64,000 nucleotides of DNA from AAA164-E04 sp014239995 (GCA_029247315.1 JAQWLM010000037.1:1-64000); one strand, 5' to 3'. Shown: positions 24,279 through 35,020, counted from the first letter of the stretch. Made by a program: numbers and translations. The notes: generated by a model from the letters alone, not told the origin.

Positions 24279-27200
24279 TTATTGCAAGAGCGATTGAATC
24301 TCCTCCCAGCCAAGGCCTTCCATGGTTTCTGCCTTCCCTGATTGCAGCATGGCATCCAGTTGTGCCTGCTTCTTTTCTTGCAGCTTCAGGATCCTTTCCT
24401 CAATCGTTTCTCTTACGACCAGTTTGTAACTGGTGACGGTTCTGGTTTGGCCAATCCGGTGCGCCCTTGATGTTGCCTGTGATTCGACGGCAGGATTCCA
24501 CCAAGGATCAAAATGGATGACGGTATCCGCTCCTGTCAGGTTGAGCCCCGTTCCACCAGCTTTCAGGCTGATGAGGAACACGGGAATATCTGAGTTTTGG
24601 AATCGTTGAACTACTTTTCCACGCTGTGCTGTGCTTCCATCAAGATAGCAGTATGAGATTTCACGGGCCTCAAGTGTACTTCGAATGATAGAAAGCATTT
24701 TCACAAACTGGCTGAAAACAAGCACCCGGTGTCCGCCGTCCAAAGCCTCGTCGAGTAGCTCCGTGAAAAGTGAGAGTTTTGAGGAGGGGTGTTGCAACGT
24801 GTCTTCAGGGATGTCCAGCAGGCGTGCATCACAACAGATCTGGCGCATCCGGAGGATGGCACTCAGGACCATCATGCGGGCTTGATTGTTTGGTTTCTTT
24901 TGTCCAGAAATTTCCAGCAGGCTGGCCCGACCTGTTTCCATGACCTGTTGATAAAGCGTGCGCTGTTCCTGAGTGAGATCGCAGTACGCTACCTGGTCGA
25001 TACGCTTTGGCAGGTCTGGTCGCACTTCTCCTTTGGTACGTCGTAGTAAAAATGGACTCACGCGCCTTCTGAGGCGGTCCATGACGGGTTGAGCGCGTTG
25101 CTGCGTGATAGGCAACTCATACCGTTCCTTGAAGTCACGCGCCGACCCGAGATATCCCGGCATCAGAAAATCAAAGATGGACCACAAATCCAAAACCGAG
25201 TTTTCCATGGGGGTTCCGGTCATTACGAGTCTGTGTTGCGACCGGATGGCTTTGACAGATTGGGCATTTTGACTGGAACGGTTTTTGATATGCTGTGCCT
25301 CATCCAGTATTAATGCCCCAAAGACATGTTGCCTGTAATGCTCAATATCACGTTTGATGAGTGCATAACTCGTGATGACCAGGTCATGGTTGGTGATCTC
25401 GCTGAAAAAACGTGAGCGAGATGGCCCCTCCATCGGCAACACCTTTAGGCTGGGAATCCATCGACGGGCTTCTTCGGCCCAGTTGAAGACAAGACTTGAA
25501 GGGCAGACGACCAGGAATGATTCAGGAGCTTCTTTCTGAGTCGATTTTTCGAGTGATTTCTGGTGGATTCGCCATTGGATCCAGGCCAGAACTTGCAACG
25601 TCTTTCCAAGCCCCATCTCGTCGGCCAGGATGCCCGCAAAGCCTCTCTCAAAAAGTTGGTGCATCCATGCAATACCTTGCCATTGGTAAGGGCGAAGTAC
25701 ATCCCGGAGATTTTCAAGGGAAGCCTGAATGTTTTTCAGGTCTGATTTAAGTAATGCGCGTGGATCCTTGCCTTTCCCTCCCTCTTGAATCATCTTCCAA
25801 CGGTTGTCCTGAAAGGTCTGCTCAAGGAATGCACTCTGGGATTTGGGAACTCGATAACGACCCTGATGCTGCTGGGGGTTACAGTCCACCATTGCCTCGT
25901 CGAAGGTACCCAGGGCATCCGGGTTGAGCATGAGAAATGTACCATTCGGTTTCTTTTGATAGGCCCTTCCTGATCGCAATAGACGTCCGATTTCCTCCTG
26001 AGGGAGTATCTGCCCCTTGCTCGTCTGGTAGCGGACCTTGAATTCAAACCAATCGCCCGAAGTGCCTGATACGCGAACTTCCGGTTCAATTGAATCGATA
26101 TTGCGTTCAAAACTTTGCTCCAGTCGTTCCTCCAGATTGATTTCCCAGACCAGTTGCAGGCTTTGGAAGGGACCTGACAGAAAGCCCATGACGGCATCTT
26201 GTCCATGAAGGCGCCATTGAGTGCCATCTGCTTCATGTTCAAAACCGGCACGTCTGAGTTGGTCCAAGGCCGCTTGCTCTGCGCCAGGGTCACGGAGTAC
26301 GTAACTCATGGGGTCGTCAGGGTCGGGACTGCAGAAAACAGCCCCAGCTTTTCCAATACCCAGTTCAAAGGCTTGAGGACCGTACACCGCGTTTAGCCTT
26401 CCATTGAGCCTCGCCAGTCCCCCTTCAAGCCGCAAATGAATGGTGGGTGCCTGGCTCATGATGTGAAAGTCATCCAGAGAGAAAGACAACTCTGGGGTCT
26501 GGTCGGTCTCAGGCCATTGTTCGAGGTGATGCAGGAGAAGGGGCACCTGTGAGCGCGGAAACCTAACGGGCCCCTGCAGGGTAGCCCATAGCAATGGGGG
26601 CAGTCCCATGGGCCGAAACTTTCCTTTCATCCAGACATAGCCTGGCTGACCGGGAAACCATCCTTCCGGTCGATCCTCGGTCATCGATTTGACTTTCAGC
26701 TCCCCATCGGGTTCAAGCTGGATGTTTAACCGAGGTATCCATGGCTGGGAGTCAATGGTGGTCTTCTGGGATCGTCCCAGTGAAATCTCTGCATGCCCCT
26801 GCAAGAGGTTGAGAAGATCACAAAAGGATTCTGCTGGGATCTGGAGCATCGGCGGAGGTGGCCCTTTCACGAGTTCCTCAAGAAATTTGAGTAGATCATT
26901 GTCTCTGTCGTGAATCTGGTATGGGCTCTCCCGGTCCAGAGCGTTCAGTGGTTTGAATGCGTTGCCGCTCGAGGCTTCCAGCATCACGGCAAGAGATTTT
27001 GGGTTTATTTGCTTTACACTGTTGGGTGCCAGAATCCATTTCAAAGACAAGTGCCTGCTGGAAGTATGGTCACGCCGAAACCAGGACTTACCCGGTGTAT
27101 GCTCCCTGGTTGGGTGTAAGGGCTCATCCCCATCCAGGATTTTCTTCACCGCATCCCTTGATTCTCCTTCATCAGGACAGTGGATAGACTCCGGATGCAG

Positions 27201-27542
27201 TGTGGCCAGAGCGATGGCAACTGAATGGGCGCAGAGGATTCCCGATCGCCTTGATTCACGACACGTGCAGATGTTTTCAATATCGATCTCCGACTCAAAT
27301 ATGAGGCCGGCCTGCAGTTTGAGAGGGCCTGCCTGGATCAGGCCCTTGGCCGTTGGAGACTTCCACTCAGCAGATAGAACAGCTTTGGATTTTAAGTAAC
27401 TCCTTGCTGCCTTCATTGCCTCCCAGCCGGCTGATTTGGCCAGCAAGGGCTCTGTAATCTGAGCTAATCCCATGGTGTTTTTAATAAGAAAGGCTGTCAG
27501 GCCACAGCGGATAAACGCCCTTACCTGCGCTTGAGCATCCAT
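24279..27542 (-). CDS. SWIM zinc-finger SNF2-family DNA-dependent ATPase
   Basis: 1,087 residues. The SWIM zinc finger is near residues 90-110 (CTCRES, then CAH). A ~500-residue SNF2-associated region follows, then the helicase core: ADEMGLGKTLQVLAWI (motif I), LILDEAQHIKN (II), MTGTPMENSVLDLWSIF (III), RVLVFSQF, SLKAGGTGLNLTGAD (V) and RAHRIGQTRTV (VI). These proteins translocate on double-stranded DNA and remodel protein-DNA complexes; bacterial members of the RapA/HepA superfamily with SWIM are common but little characterised. It is convergent with the DHPS-like gene and 51 bases downstream of the large subtilase gene. Confidence 0.93.
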   Translation of the reverse strand: MDAQAQVRAFIRCGLTAFLIKNTMGLAQITEPLLAKSAGWEAMKAARSYLKSKAVLSAEWKSPTAKGLIQAGPLKLQAGLIFESEIDIENICTCRESRRSGILCAHSVAIALATLHPESIHCPDEGESRDAVKKILDGDEPLHPTREHTPGKSWFRRDHTSSRHLSLKWILAPNSVKQINPKSLAVMLEASSGNAFKPLNALDRESPYQIHDRDNDLLKFLEELVKGPPPPMLQIPAESFCDLLNLLQGHAEISLGRSQKTTIDSQPWIPRLNIQLEPDGELKVKSMTEDRPEGWFPGQPGYVWMKGKFRPMGLPPLLWATLQGPVRFPRSQVPLLLHHLEQWPETDQTPELSFSLDDFHIMSQAPTIHLRLEGGLARLNGRLNAVYGPQAFELGIGKAGAVFCSPDPDDPMSYVLRDPGAEQAALDQLRRAGFEHEADGTQWRLHGQDAVMGFLSGPFQSLQLVWEINLEERLEQSFERNIDSIEPEVRVSGTSGDWFEFKVRYQTSKGQILPQEEIGRLLRSGRAYQKKPNGTFLMLNPDALGTFDEAMVDCNPQQHQGRYRVPKSQSAFLEQTFQDNRWKMIQEGGKGKDPRALLKSDLKNIQASLENLRDVLRPYQWQGIAWMHQLFERGFAGILADEMGLGKTLQVLAWIQWRIHQKSLEKSTQKEAPESFLVVCPSSLVFNWAEEARRWIPSLKVLPMEGPSRSRFFSEITNHDLVITSYALIKRDIEHYRQHVFGALILDEAQHIKNRSSQNAQSVKAIRSQHRLVMTGTPMENSVLDLWSIFDFLMPGYLGSARDFKERYELPITQQRAQPVMDRLRRRVSPFLLRRTKGEVRPDLPKRIDQVAYCDLTQEQRTLYQQVMETGRASLLEISGQKKPNNQARMMVLSAILRMRQICCDARLLDIPEDTLQHPSSKLSLFTELLDEALDGGHRVLVFSQFVKMLSIIRSTLEAREISYCYLDGSTAQRGKVVQRFQNSDIPVFLISLKAGGTGLNLTGADTVIHFDPWWNPAVESQATSRAHRIGQTRTVTSYKLVVRETIEERILKLQEKKQAQLDAMLQSGKAETMEGLGWEEIQSLLQ

Positions 27543-27593
27543 GCATCCAAGGCGACCGTCAAATCATCATTCCTTTTATCCGAGGATGACCCT

Positions 27594-30500
27594 TCAAGGG
27601 CTTAACGCAGCCCTGTAAAAGTAATATGCTTCATGAAGCTCAAAGGCCTCCAGGAAAGTGATGGAGTCCGCGTGAGCAGTCTGGGTTGCGACGTCGACCC
27701 AAGTGACAAGATCCATGGAGCGCTGGAGGGTGTATCGGCGTCCTGGTTCGGAATGGACAATGATGCTGAGTTGTTGGTTTGCAACCATGCCGATCGACTC
27801 TATCTTCAGCCTGAAATCGGGATCAAAACGTGAAACCTTGATGTTTGCCTTCCTGGTCTTGTTGTATTTAAAACCGTCCCAAACCCTCCAGGTAAAATCA
27901 TCCGACCCTACGAAACCTGTGTTTGGTTGATAGGTCAGGGAATCTTCCAAACCCGAAATAATACCATGCTTGGGTCCTTCTAGAATGACCCTTTGAAGGG
28001 TATCGCCGTCCATGTCATTCACGCTCAGGTTGAACGTCTTTGCGCGGTTCATTTGTACCCTGACTGTCTGGTTGTCGCCTTCAGGTGGATGATTGGGGTA
28101 CTGCACCTCGATTACCACCGTGCCGAGATTGCTTTCAAACTCCCCATCACTGGCGATGAACTGGATGCGGTCGAAACCGAAGAACTCGGGATCTGGATGA
28201 TAAGACATGGTCGGGGGTTCGCCCAAAAGGGTTCCGTGCTCAGGGAGTGAGACCCATTCATATTTCAATGGGTTGTTCTCGCGATCTTCAACGCCTAGTT
28301 CAAAGGATTCCGTCTTATTACCGAAAATTTCCACAGCGATATCTCGAGCTTCAGGGGCTGTATTCTGATCAGTTACCTCGATATTTATGGTGGCAGAAGC
28401 GGTATGTCCGAATGTATCCATTACCCGGATAATCACCTCATCGTTGCCAAGGAAGTTTCTGGAGGGCTCGTAAAGAAGGGTATCGCCATTATGCGTCAGT
28501 GTTCCGTGAAGGGGTGGGCTGTTGATTGAGAAATCGAATGAATCCTCATCTACATCGACAGCTTCCAGCGGAATCGTCACTTGCTGGTTCACTGCTGTCA
28601 CGACCTGGAGGTTCTCAATATCAGGCGGATTGTTTTTATCATTGATGACTAACGCAACCGTGGCGGCAGGACCGTACATTTTTCCGTCATTAGCCCGAAA
28701 AGTGAAGTGATCCGTTCCAGAAAAACCAAATTCAGGGATGTAGGTGGCAACCTGGGGAAAGGCCATGAGCTTGCCGTGCTTGGGCCCTTCCACGATTTCA
28801 TATGTGAGCGGATCCCCATCTGGATCCTTGGCGGTGAATATGATGTTTTGTTCACGATGGCGGTTGAGCTCCAATTGTTGCGAAACGGCCATGGGGGTAT
28901 CATTGACCCCTTTCACCAAAAGTGTCCCTTCACCTTTGCCCCGAGCTCCAGCACTGTCCTCCAACACGTAGGTAAAGGTGTCTGACCCGCTGTAATCACG
29001 ATTTGGATTGTAAAGGAACCCTCCTGACTCAAGGCGTTCCATTTTGCCATGAATGGGTTGTGTCCATGCGACGAGATGTATTGCATCTCCATCAGGGTCA
29101 CTATCGTTAGCCAGCGGATCAAAACTGCTACTTGTATCCTCGGTGACGATGATACGATCCTCCTCAGCCAACGGCGGGTCGTTTACCGGGTTGACGCGCA
29201 GGTTGACGTTGCCAATGCTCATGCCGTCTTCAATATCGACAATCACGTATTGAAAGGAATCCTCACCATGAAAATTTTCTTTCGGGGCATATATCACCTC
29301 TCCTTCTTCGGTGAGGGTGGCCTGTCCATTCAGAGGCGGGGTCACATTCAGTATGCGGAAGGAGAGCAAACCCGGATGTGTATCGTTCAGCACGACCGGA
29401 ATGGTGATGGGGGTATCTTCAAGTGTTTCTGCCTTGTCCGGGTTTGCCACAGGGGGAGTGTAATGCTTCAGTGACCTCAAGTTGACCTGCAAGTTAGCAG
29501 AAGCACCTTCTGGGTCCCTTAGTATTACAGTGATGGTTTCTTCTCCCAACCAGTCTGCACTGGGAAGCGTGGCTGTGAGGATGTTTGACTCATCGATTTT
29601 CAAGATAAGGATCCCGTTTCCTTGAACGGACCAGATCAGTTCGTTGCGGTCATGGTCGGGATCGAAACCATAGCGATTGAGGTTGACAGGAAAAAAGCGA
29701 CTCCCCTGAGGAATGGTCTGGTTAAGGATGGGGCGTATGCCCGGACCCTGGTTGATGTGAATGGTTTCGTCAAAACGGCCACTGCGATCATTATCCTTCT
29801 GGTATGTCGGCCAGGGCAGGAGATCTGCACGGTTGGGGGTTTCAAGGGACCAGGCATAAATGCTGTGCGTGTTCTTGAGGCGTATCCTTGGATTGTCTCT
29901 AGAGTAGGCCAGATCCAGCGTGGTTGAGGCGATGACATCCAGCCAGCCATCCCCTTCAAGATCTGCAAGGACGGGGGGTGCGGTCTTGATCACAGACCCG
30001 GCTGAGAATTCCATCCAAAGCCGATCTTTGCCATTGCCTGTTCCCAGGCGGACGGGAATGCCGTGTTGATTCCAAGCCCTGAGTCCGGATGTGTGGGATA
30101 CCCCACCATGAATCAGAAGGGTCAGAGGGGTGCCATAGGAGGGTATGAGGATATCCAGGACGGTATCCCCATTGAGATCTCCAATAAGTGGTGTGGCCCT
30201 GATTAAGCCGTCGCGAACCGGGCCAACGGGCCAGCCTTCCAAGGGGAAGCCATGATGATGGATGGCGTGTATCAAACCCGAGCGATGGTTTGATACGATG
30301 ATTTCCAGGTCCTGATCGCCATCAAGATCGGCAAGAGCTGGGGCATTGTCGAAATGTTCCTCCACCAGGACGGGAAATCCACTCAGGATTTCGCCTTGTC
30401 TGTCGAAAACATGGATGCCCGCCGGTGAGTCATCCTCAGATCCGTCGCTGACCACAATGATCTCGTTCTGCCCGTCACGATCGAGATCACCGATTACGGG

Positions 30501-33296
30501 TGAGGTGATCAGTTTCCCTCCGGAGGCAAATGCGGTTTCTTTGGCCCCATTGGGATCATCCAGGTCATAAATTCCCACTGAATTGCAATCATTGACGCAC
30601 ACGATTTCCATGGCTGGGTCCTCATCCATGTTCCCGATGGCGGGAAGCAGCTCCATGACATCCAGTTCGTGTTGGCAGGCATGGAGCTGCCAGGTATGCG
30701 AAATGTTGCCGTCTGCTTGAATGACCACAAGGTCACGTCGGGTGGTCATGCTTCCGTTCGGGCTGTCATGCGTCAGTGCGATTATTTCCATCGTGTCGTT
30801 CCCATCCAGATCAGCCATCACTTTTCCAAGACTTTTCGCCCCCGTATCCACGGGCCAGCCCTGGGTCAAGGGCTGGCCATCATGGTGAAAACCTCTGAGA
30901 AATCCTCCTGAGCCACCCTCCGTGAATATTTCTGAGAAGCCATCCCCATCGATATCCCCGATCAATGGAAGGTCATGAAATGGGACAGAAGCTCCCAGGT
31001 TTTTTTTCCAGAGAAGATCTCCATCATGGGTATAAACGCATAAATAAGTGGGTGCTCCAAACAAATCGCCGATTTCCACCACCACGATTTCCCTGTCTCC
31101 ATCTTGGTCCAGATCTTCCACCACGAGGGGCCGCCAGTCATCAGCGGTAAGGTCGCCACCTATCAGTGGGCGTGCGTCCTCCTCGGGACGTGTTCTGTCA
31201 ACGGTGCTTCGGATGGGGAAACCAGGTTTGAGTGATTGTTCAAGATGGATGGCCTTTACGGTTTCCATCTCTGTATTTCCTTCTGCATCCTTGGAGGTCA
31301 GTCGAATGGAATAGAGTCTGTCTGGTTTCACGGACCTGGTGTCCCATGTCGCGAGCAGGCTTTGAAAAGGTTGTTGCCTGGCATGGTCGCTGAGCTTTAT
31401 TCCAGATGAAGACCATGTAGTGGGAGAAACGCCATGGCCGTATTCCACGATGTAGGTCCTTGATTTCCCGTAGACACTTCCTGTGATATCCACAAGCGCG
31501 CCGGCTCGTATCACCTCGTTGTTTTGCGGTAGGGAAATGGCCACATTGGCGACTTCGACCGTTTTTTTGACCATGTTGGTCTGATTGAGTTGATCCATCA
31601 CGCGAAGTCGAAAGGTGTGGAGACCATCCATCAGCGCCTCGGTATTGAAGTCCAACAGGAGTGGTGTGCCTGAGACCATCCTTGATGATTGGAAAAGGCC
31701 TTTCCATTGGCTGGGGGAAGCACCTTTCCCAACATCCATGGTATAGCCTTGAAAGCGTTCACCATCAGCAAACCCACCGATGTTCACGATACCACCTATC
31801 TTGTCTGGAAGAAGTATTTCAGCTCGCGGAAGTTGTTCGACAACCTGCTGTGCCTTCCGAACGTTCAGCCGTCCCGAGCCCAGTGGTTTGCCGGGTTGGA
31901 TCTGGATGGGATCCACGGAGTTCAGGATGATTCGGGTCAAATCCGTAGAGGTCCATTCCGGATGCCTCGCGAGTAGCAGTACAGCGGTTCCACTGACATG
32001 TGGGGCTGCCATGGACGTACCACTGAGGAAGCCAAACCGATTGTCCGGCATGGTGGAGAAGATGGTTTGACCCGGTGCGGCAAGATCAATGAATGAACCA
32101 AAATTGGAAAACCGGGTGCGTTTGTCTTCACGGTCTGTCGCCCCGACGCCTATGGTATCATCAAACGCTGCAGGGTAGAAAAGCTGTGAACTTTTGCGGT
32201 TGCCTCCAGCTGCCACAAACAGCACCTCGGCCTGTGCTGCCTCCTCGACCGTGATACGCATTACCTCGCTCCTGACATCCACACCCCAGCTCGCATTCAG
32301 AATACGTGCCCCCTGGTCAATGGCGTAACGAACTCCGCGGGCTACCGTTGCGACATCGGCTGTTCCTGAGCGGCCAAATGTTTTGATTGCCATCATGCTC
32401 ACTCTCTGAGCAACGCCGGTCGAGCCTTTTCGATTGTTTGCTATCGCACCGATGATGCCGGCCACGTGGGTGCCGTGACTCTGGTCATCAAAAGGGTCCC
32501 CGTCATTGGAAACAAAGTCAAAACCATGCACATCATCAATGTAGCCATTTTGATCGTCATCCATGCCGTTGCCGGGTATTTCGCGATGGTTGATCCACAG
32601 ATTATCCCTGATATCTGGATGGAAATAATCTATTCCAGTATCTATAACCGCCACCCTGACCTGCTTGCTGCCCGTGCCCAGCGTCCATGCTTCTGGAAGG
32701 TCGATGTCTGCGTCCACTTTGCCCTCAAATTGTCCGGTGTTGTGAAGGCCCCAGGACCGGTCGAAATAAAAGTCATCAGGTAAAAAGTCATCAGGGTTTG
32801 CCTGGTGGAGTTCGACTCGGTAGTTGGGCTCCATCGCAGTGACCTCGGGATCCATGCGCAGTTGATGCATCAAATAATGCAAGGGTGTCTCTTTCGGTAA
32901 TTTGAGAATAAGCCATTGGTCCAGTGAGTGGTTTTGTCCTAGATAGTTGGATCGTTGCCCGAGTGGGTTGCGTGCAGCGACCTTTGGGATCAGCGGTTCC
33001 CAATCATAGCCAGCGCTTGTATCCAGCCTTTTACGTGCCCATTGTGCTGTGCTTCCCTTGACGCAGACGAGGAGTTCCTGAGGTCTTACTTCCGCATGAT
33101 GTATGCCGGACCATGAGCTGATCTTGAAGCGTTCCCACGATGGCGAGGGATGATTTTCATGGGAATTGGCCCATGCAGGGCAGGGGGGCGTCAGGCAGAT
33201 CCAGAACGTCATGGCAAGGATACAGGTTTGCGATGCGCATGTGTAGGCATCGGAGATCTTTTCGATGAAAGACCGTCGTTGACTCAATCCTCTCAC
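27594..33296 (-). CDS. giant exported subtilase with FG-GAP propeller and six cadherin-like repeats
   Basis: About 1,900 residues from GTG 33296, preceded by AGGAG at 5 bases; the frame is open 23 codons further but without such a site. A signal peptide ends near PAWA. The S8 protease domain has Asp219 (AVIDTGID), His274 (SHGTHVAG) and Ser428 (SGTSMAAPHVSG). After two Ig-like segments come FG-GAP repeats (DLDQDGDREIVV, DIDGDGFSEIF, DLDRDGQNEIIV, DLDGDQDLEIIV, DLNGDTVLDILI, DLEGDGWLDVIA), then six cadherin-like repeats of about 95 residues introduced by NDPP, NDTP, NNPP, NTAP or NHPP, and a C-terminal domain with RSMDLVTWVDV and YYFYRA. It is surface-exposed or secreted; the large non-catalytic part suggests adhesion or calcium binding. 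Confidence 0.93.
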   Translation of the reverse strand: MRGLSQRRSFIEKISDAYTCASQTCILAMTFWICLTPPCPAWANSHENHPSPSWERFKISSWSGIHHAEVRPQELLVCVKGSTAQWARKRLDTSAGYDWEPLIPKVAARNPLGQRSNYLGQNHSLDQWLILKLPKETPLHYLMHQLRMDPEVTAMEPNYRVELHQANPDDFLPDDFYFDRSWGLHNTGQFEGKVDADIDLPEAWTLGTGSKQVRVAVIDTGIDYFHPDIRDNLWINHREIPGNGMDDDQNGYIDDVHGFDFVSNDGDPFDDQSHGTHVAGIIGAIANNRKGSTGVAQRVSMMAIKTFGRSGTADVATVARGVRYAIDQGARILNASWGVDVRSEVMRITVEEAAQAEVLFVAAGGNRKSSQLFYPAAFDDTIGVGATDREDKRTRFSNFGSFIDLAAPGQTIFSTMPDNRFGFLSGTSMAAPHVSGTAVLLLARHPEWTSTDLTRIILNSVDPIQIQPGKPLGSGRLNVRKAQQVVEQLPRAEILLPDKIGGIVNIGGFADGERFQGYTMDVGKGASPSQWKGLFQSSRMVSGTPLLLDFNTEALMDGLHTFRLRVMDQLNQTNMVKKTVEVANVAISLPQNNEVIRAGALVDITGSVYGKSRTYIVEYGHGVSPTTWSSSGIKLSDHARQQPFQSLLATWDTRSVKPDRLYSIRLTSKDAEGNTEMETVKAIHLEQSLKPGFPIRSTVDRTRPEEDARPLIGGDLTADDWRPLVVEDLDQDGDREIVVVEIGDLFGAPTYLCVYTHDGDLLWKKNLGASVPFHDLPLIGDIDGDGFSEIFTEGGSGGFLRGFHHDGQPLTQGWPVDTGAKSLGKVMADLDGNDTMEIIALTHDSPNGSMTTRRDLVVIQADGNISHTWQLHACQHELDVMELLPAIGNMDEDPAMEIVCVNDCNSVGIYDLDDPNGAKETAFASGGKLITSPVIGDLDRDGQNEIIVVSDGSEDDSPAGIHVFDRQGEILSGFPVLVEEHFDNAPALADLDGDQDLEIIVSNHRSGLIHAIHHHGFPLEGWPVGPVRDGLIRATPLIGDLNGDTVLDILIPSYGTPLTLLIHGGVSHTSGLRAWNQHGIPVRLGTGNGKDRLWMEFSAGSVIKTAPPVLADLEGDGWLDVIASTTLDLAYSRDNPRIRLKNTHSIYAWSLETPNRADLLPWPTYQKDNDRSGRFDETIHINQGPGIRPILNQTIPQGSRFFPVNLNRYGFDPDHDRNELIWSVQGNGILILKIDESNILTATLPSADWLGEETITVILRDPEGASANLQVNLRSLKHYTPPVANPDKAETLEDTPITIPVVLNDTHPGLLSFRILNVTPPLNGQATLTEEGEVIYAPKENFHGEDSFQYVIVDIEDGMSIGNVNLRVNPVNDPPLAEEDRIIVTEDTSSSFDPLANDSDPDGDAIHLVAWTQPIHGKMERLESGGFLYNPNRDYSGSDTFTYVLEDSAGARGKGEGTLLVKGVNDTPMAVSQQLELNRHREQNIIFTAKDPDGDPLTYEIVEGPKHGKLMAFPQVATYIPEFGFSGTDHFTFRANDGKMYGPAATVALVINDKNNPPDIENLQVVTAVNQQVTIPLEAVDVDEDSFDFSINSPPLHGTLTHNGDTLLYEPSRNFLGNDEVIIRVMDTFGHTASATINIEVTDQNTAPEARDIAVEIFGNKTESFELGVEDRENNPLKYEWVSLPEHGTLLGEPPTMSYHPDPEFFGFDRIQFIASDGEFESNLGTVVIEVQYPNHPPEGDNQTVRVQMNRAKTFNLSVNDMDGDTLQRVILEGPKHGIISGLEDSLTYQPNTGFVGSDDFTWRVWDGFKYNKTRKANIKVSRFDPDFRLKIESIGMVANQQLSIIVHSEPGRRYTLQRSMDLVTWVDVATQTAHADSITFLEAFELHEAYYFYRAALSP

Positions 33297-33511
33297 GTGG
33301 GCTCCTGCTGCAGGATTTATTCCATTCAAGTATACCAATCTCACTGATTTTTTTGGTCTCTGCACGGTTTTTTTGTGGGCATGAGATCGGCCTGGAAAGG
33401 CTTCGTATTCCCATGCACTGCCTTTGTTGCTTGACCTGCATGGGTGGTTGCGAGTTCATTACTGAAATGTGACTCGCCAGGCGTGTCCATTCCCAGCATT
33501 AAATTAAGATT

Positions 33512-33904
33512 ATGGATTTTGTTGAAAATCTGAAGTTTAACAACGACGAACTGATTCCAGCCATCATACAGGATGCCTCCACTGGAAGGGTATTGATGAT
33601 GGCATGGATGAACGTTTCTGCTCTGGAAAAAACGGTCCAGACGGGCAAAACGCACTTCTGGAGCAGGTCGCGTCAAAAATTCTGGATGAAGGGAGAATCA
33701 AGTGGCCACACACAGAGCGTCAAGGACATTGCCTACGATTGTGACGGTGATACCCTTCTGATTCAGGTGGAGCAGGAGGGAGCGGCCTGTCATGAGGGGT
33801 ATCGATCTTGCTTCTTTACCTCCATTTCCGATGAAGGACGTTCGGTGCAGGTTACCGAGCCCATGCTCAAGTCACCCGAAGAAATTTACGGTAAAGGCAC
33901 ATAG
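33512..33904 (+). CDS. hisI: phosphoribosyl-AMP cyclohydrolase
   Basis: 130 residues. Catalyses the third step of histidine synthesis, opening the purine ring of phosphoribosyl-AMP. The zinc and magnesium motifs are present: DCDGDTLLIQVEQEGAACH, and GYRSCFF; ARTGRVLMMAWMN-like VLMMAWMN and HFWSRSR are further signatures. HisE is not fused (length is that of the stand-alone enzyme) and no other his gene is in the window. It stands alone in a 680-base gap between minus-strand genes. Confidence 0.95.
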   Translation: MDFVENLKFNNDELIPAIIQDASTGRVLMMAWMNVSALEKTVQTGKTHFWSRSRQKFWMKGESSGHTQSVKDIAYDCDGDTLLIQVEQEGAACHEGYRSCFFTSISDEGRSVQVTEPMLKSPEEIYGKGT

Positions 33905-33979
33905 AATCAACCTTGGCTATCCTGGGCCATGCTACTGATGGTTTGATTGATCAGTTGCAGCGGTTGCCTGCTTCAGCTC

Positions 33980-35020
33980 CTACAGGCGACGCAGACCATC
34001 TTCTGGCATGGCGTTTGGGATTTCTATTTCGATCTCCTCCAATTTCAATATCGTTTCTGGATCCAGGGTTAATCCCGCCGCTGCCAAGCTGTCCTTAAGC
34101 TGTCCTTCGTCGGAGGCCCCGATAATAGTGGATGCCACAAAATCATGTTGTTTACTCCAGGCCGTTGCGAGTGTGACGGGATGCATGCCGAGTTCTCCAG
34201 CCAAGGCCTTGACCCTGAAAGCTACCTCGAGCGTACGATCGTTGACAAATCGTCTTGCCATTTTTTTCTGACGTTCTTTTCCGTGCTGCAAGTAATGGGA
34301 AAAGCGAGCCCCTTCAGGGAAATTGCCATCATTATACTTGCCTGACAAGACACCTCCAGCCAATGGGGAGTAAGGGAGCAGACTGACCTGCTCTTGGCGG
34401 CAAACCTGGGCGAGTTCGCTCTCGCAGCGCCGGTTAATGAGGCTGAAATTATTTTGTATCGTGTCCATGTGCATCAGGCCTGTTTCCGATGAAGTCCACA
34501 GGTTTTTCATCAACCCCCAGCATGTATCGTTGCTGCTGCCGAGGACTCGTATTTTCCCAGCATCCCTCAGAGCAGTCATGGCTGCCAGGGTTTCCTGATG
34601 GCGCATGCCATGGTCAGGCCAGTGTGTCTGATAGAGATCAATATAGTCTGTCTGCAACCGTTTCAGACTCTGCTCTACAGCCCTTGTAATCTGGTGACGA
34701 TCCAGTGTGGTCATGCCGTGCCTGACGGGTGGCACAAACCAGCCGTGTCCTGCTCCCGTGATCTTGGTCGCCAGGATGACCGAGTCGCGCGGCTTGTGTT
34801 TCAACCACCTTCCGACGATCTCCTCGGTCACCCCAAAGGTTTTGGCATGAGGGGGGACGGGATACATCTCCGCTGTATCGAAGAAATCGACCCCATGCTC
34901 ATAGGCTGTGTCCAGGATCCTGTGCGCCATGGACTCCTCGGTCTGATCACCGAAGGTCATGGTGCCCATGCATATCTCCGAAACGACCAAACCGCTTTTT
35001 CCCAGACGACGCCTGTTCAT
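33980..35020 (-). CDS. aldo/keto reductase, Tas-like
   Basis: 346 residues. The AKR tetrad is present: Asp48 and Tyr53 (FFDTAEMYP), Lys86 (LATKITG) and His133 (YQTHWPD). NADPH-site residues (TIIGASDEGQL, SPLAGGVLSGKY) fit, and the sequence follows the E. coli Tas type. It would reduce aldehydes or ketones in the cytoplasm; the substrate is unknown. It starts 12 bases after the stop of the glutathione peroxidase gene, so the two form an operon with a possible role in carbonyl and peroxide stress. Confidence 0.92.
   Translation of the reverse strand: MNRRRLGKSGLVVSEICMGTMTFGDQTEESMAHRILDTAYEHGVDFFDTAEMYPVPPHAKTFGVTEEIVGRWLKHKPRDSVILATKITGAGHGWFVPPVRHGMTTLDRHQITRAVEQSLKRLQTDYIDLYQTHWPDHGMRHQETLAAMTALRDAGKIRVLGSSNDTCWGLMKNLWTSSETGLMHMDTIQNNFSLINRRCESELAQVCRQEQVSLLPYSPLAGGVLSGKYNDGNFPEGARFSHYLQHGKERQKKMARRFVNDRTLEVAFRVKALAGELGMHPVTLATAWSKQHDFVASTIIGASDEGQLKDSLAAAGLTLDPETILKLEEIEIEIPNAMPEDGLRRL

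Noticed and set aside
27900..31400. Tandem repeats suggesting a CRISPR array or DNA satellite
   Set aside because: The periodicity is at protein level (FG-GAP and cadherin-like repeats); nucleotide repeats are diverged and there are no uniform spacers.
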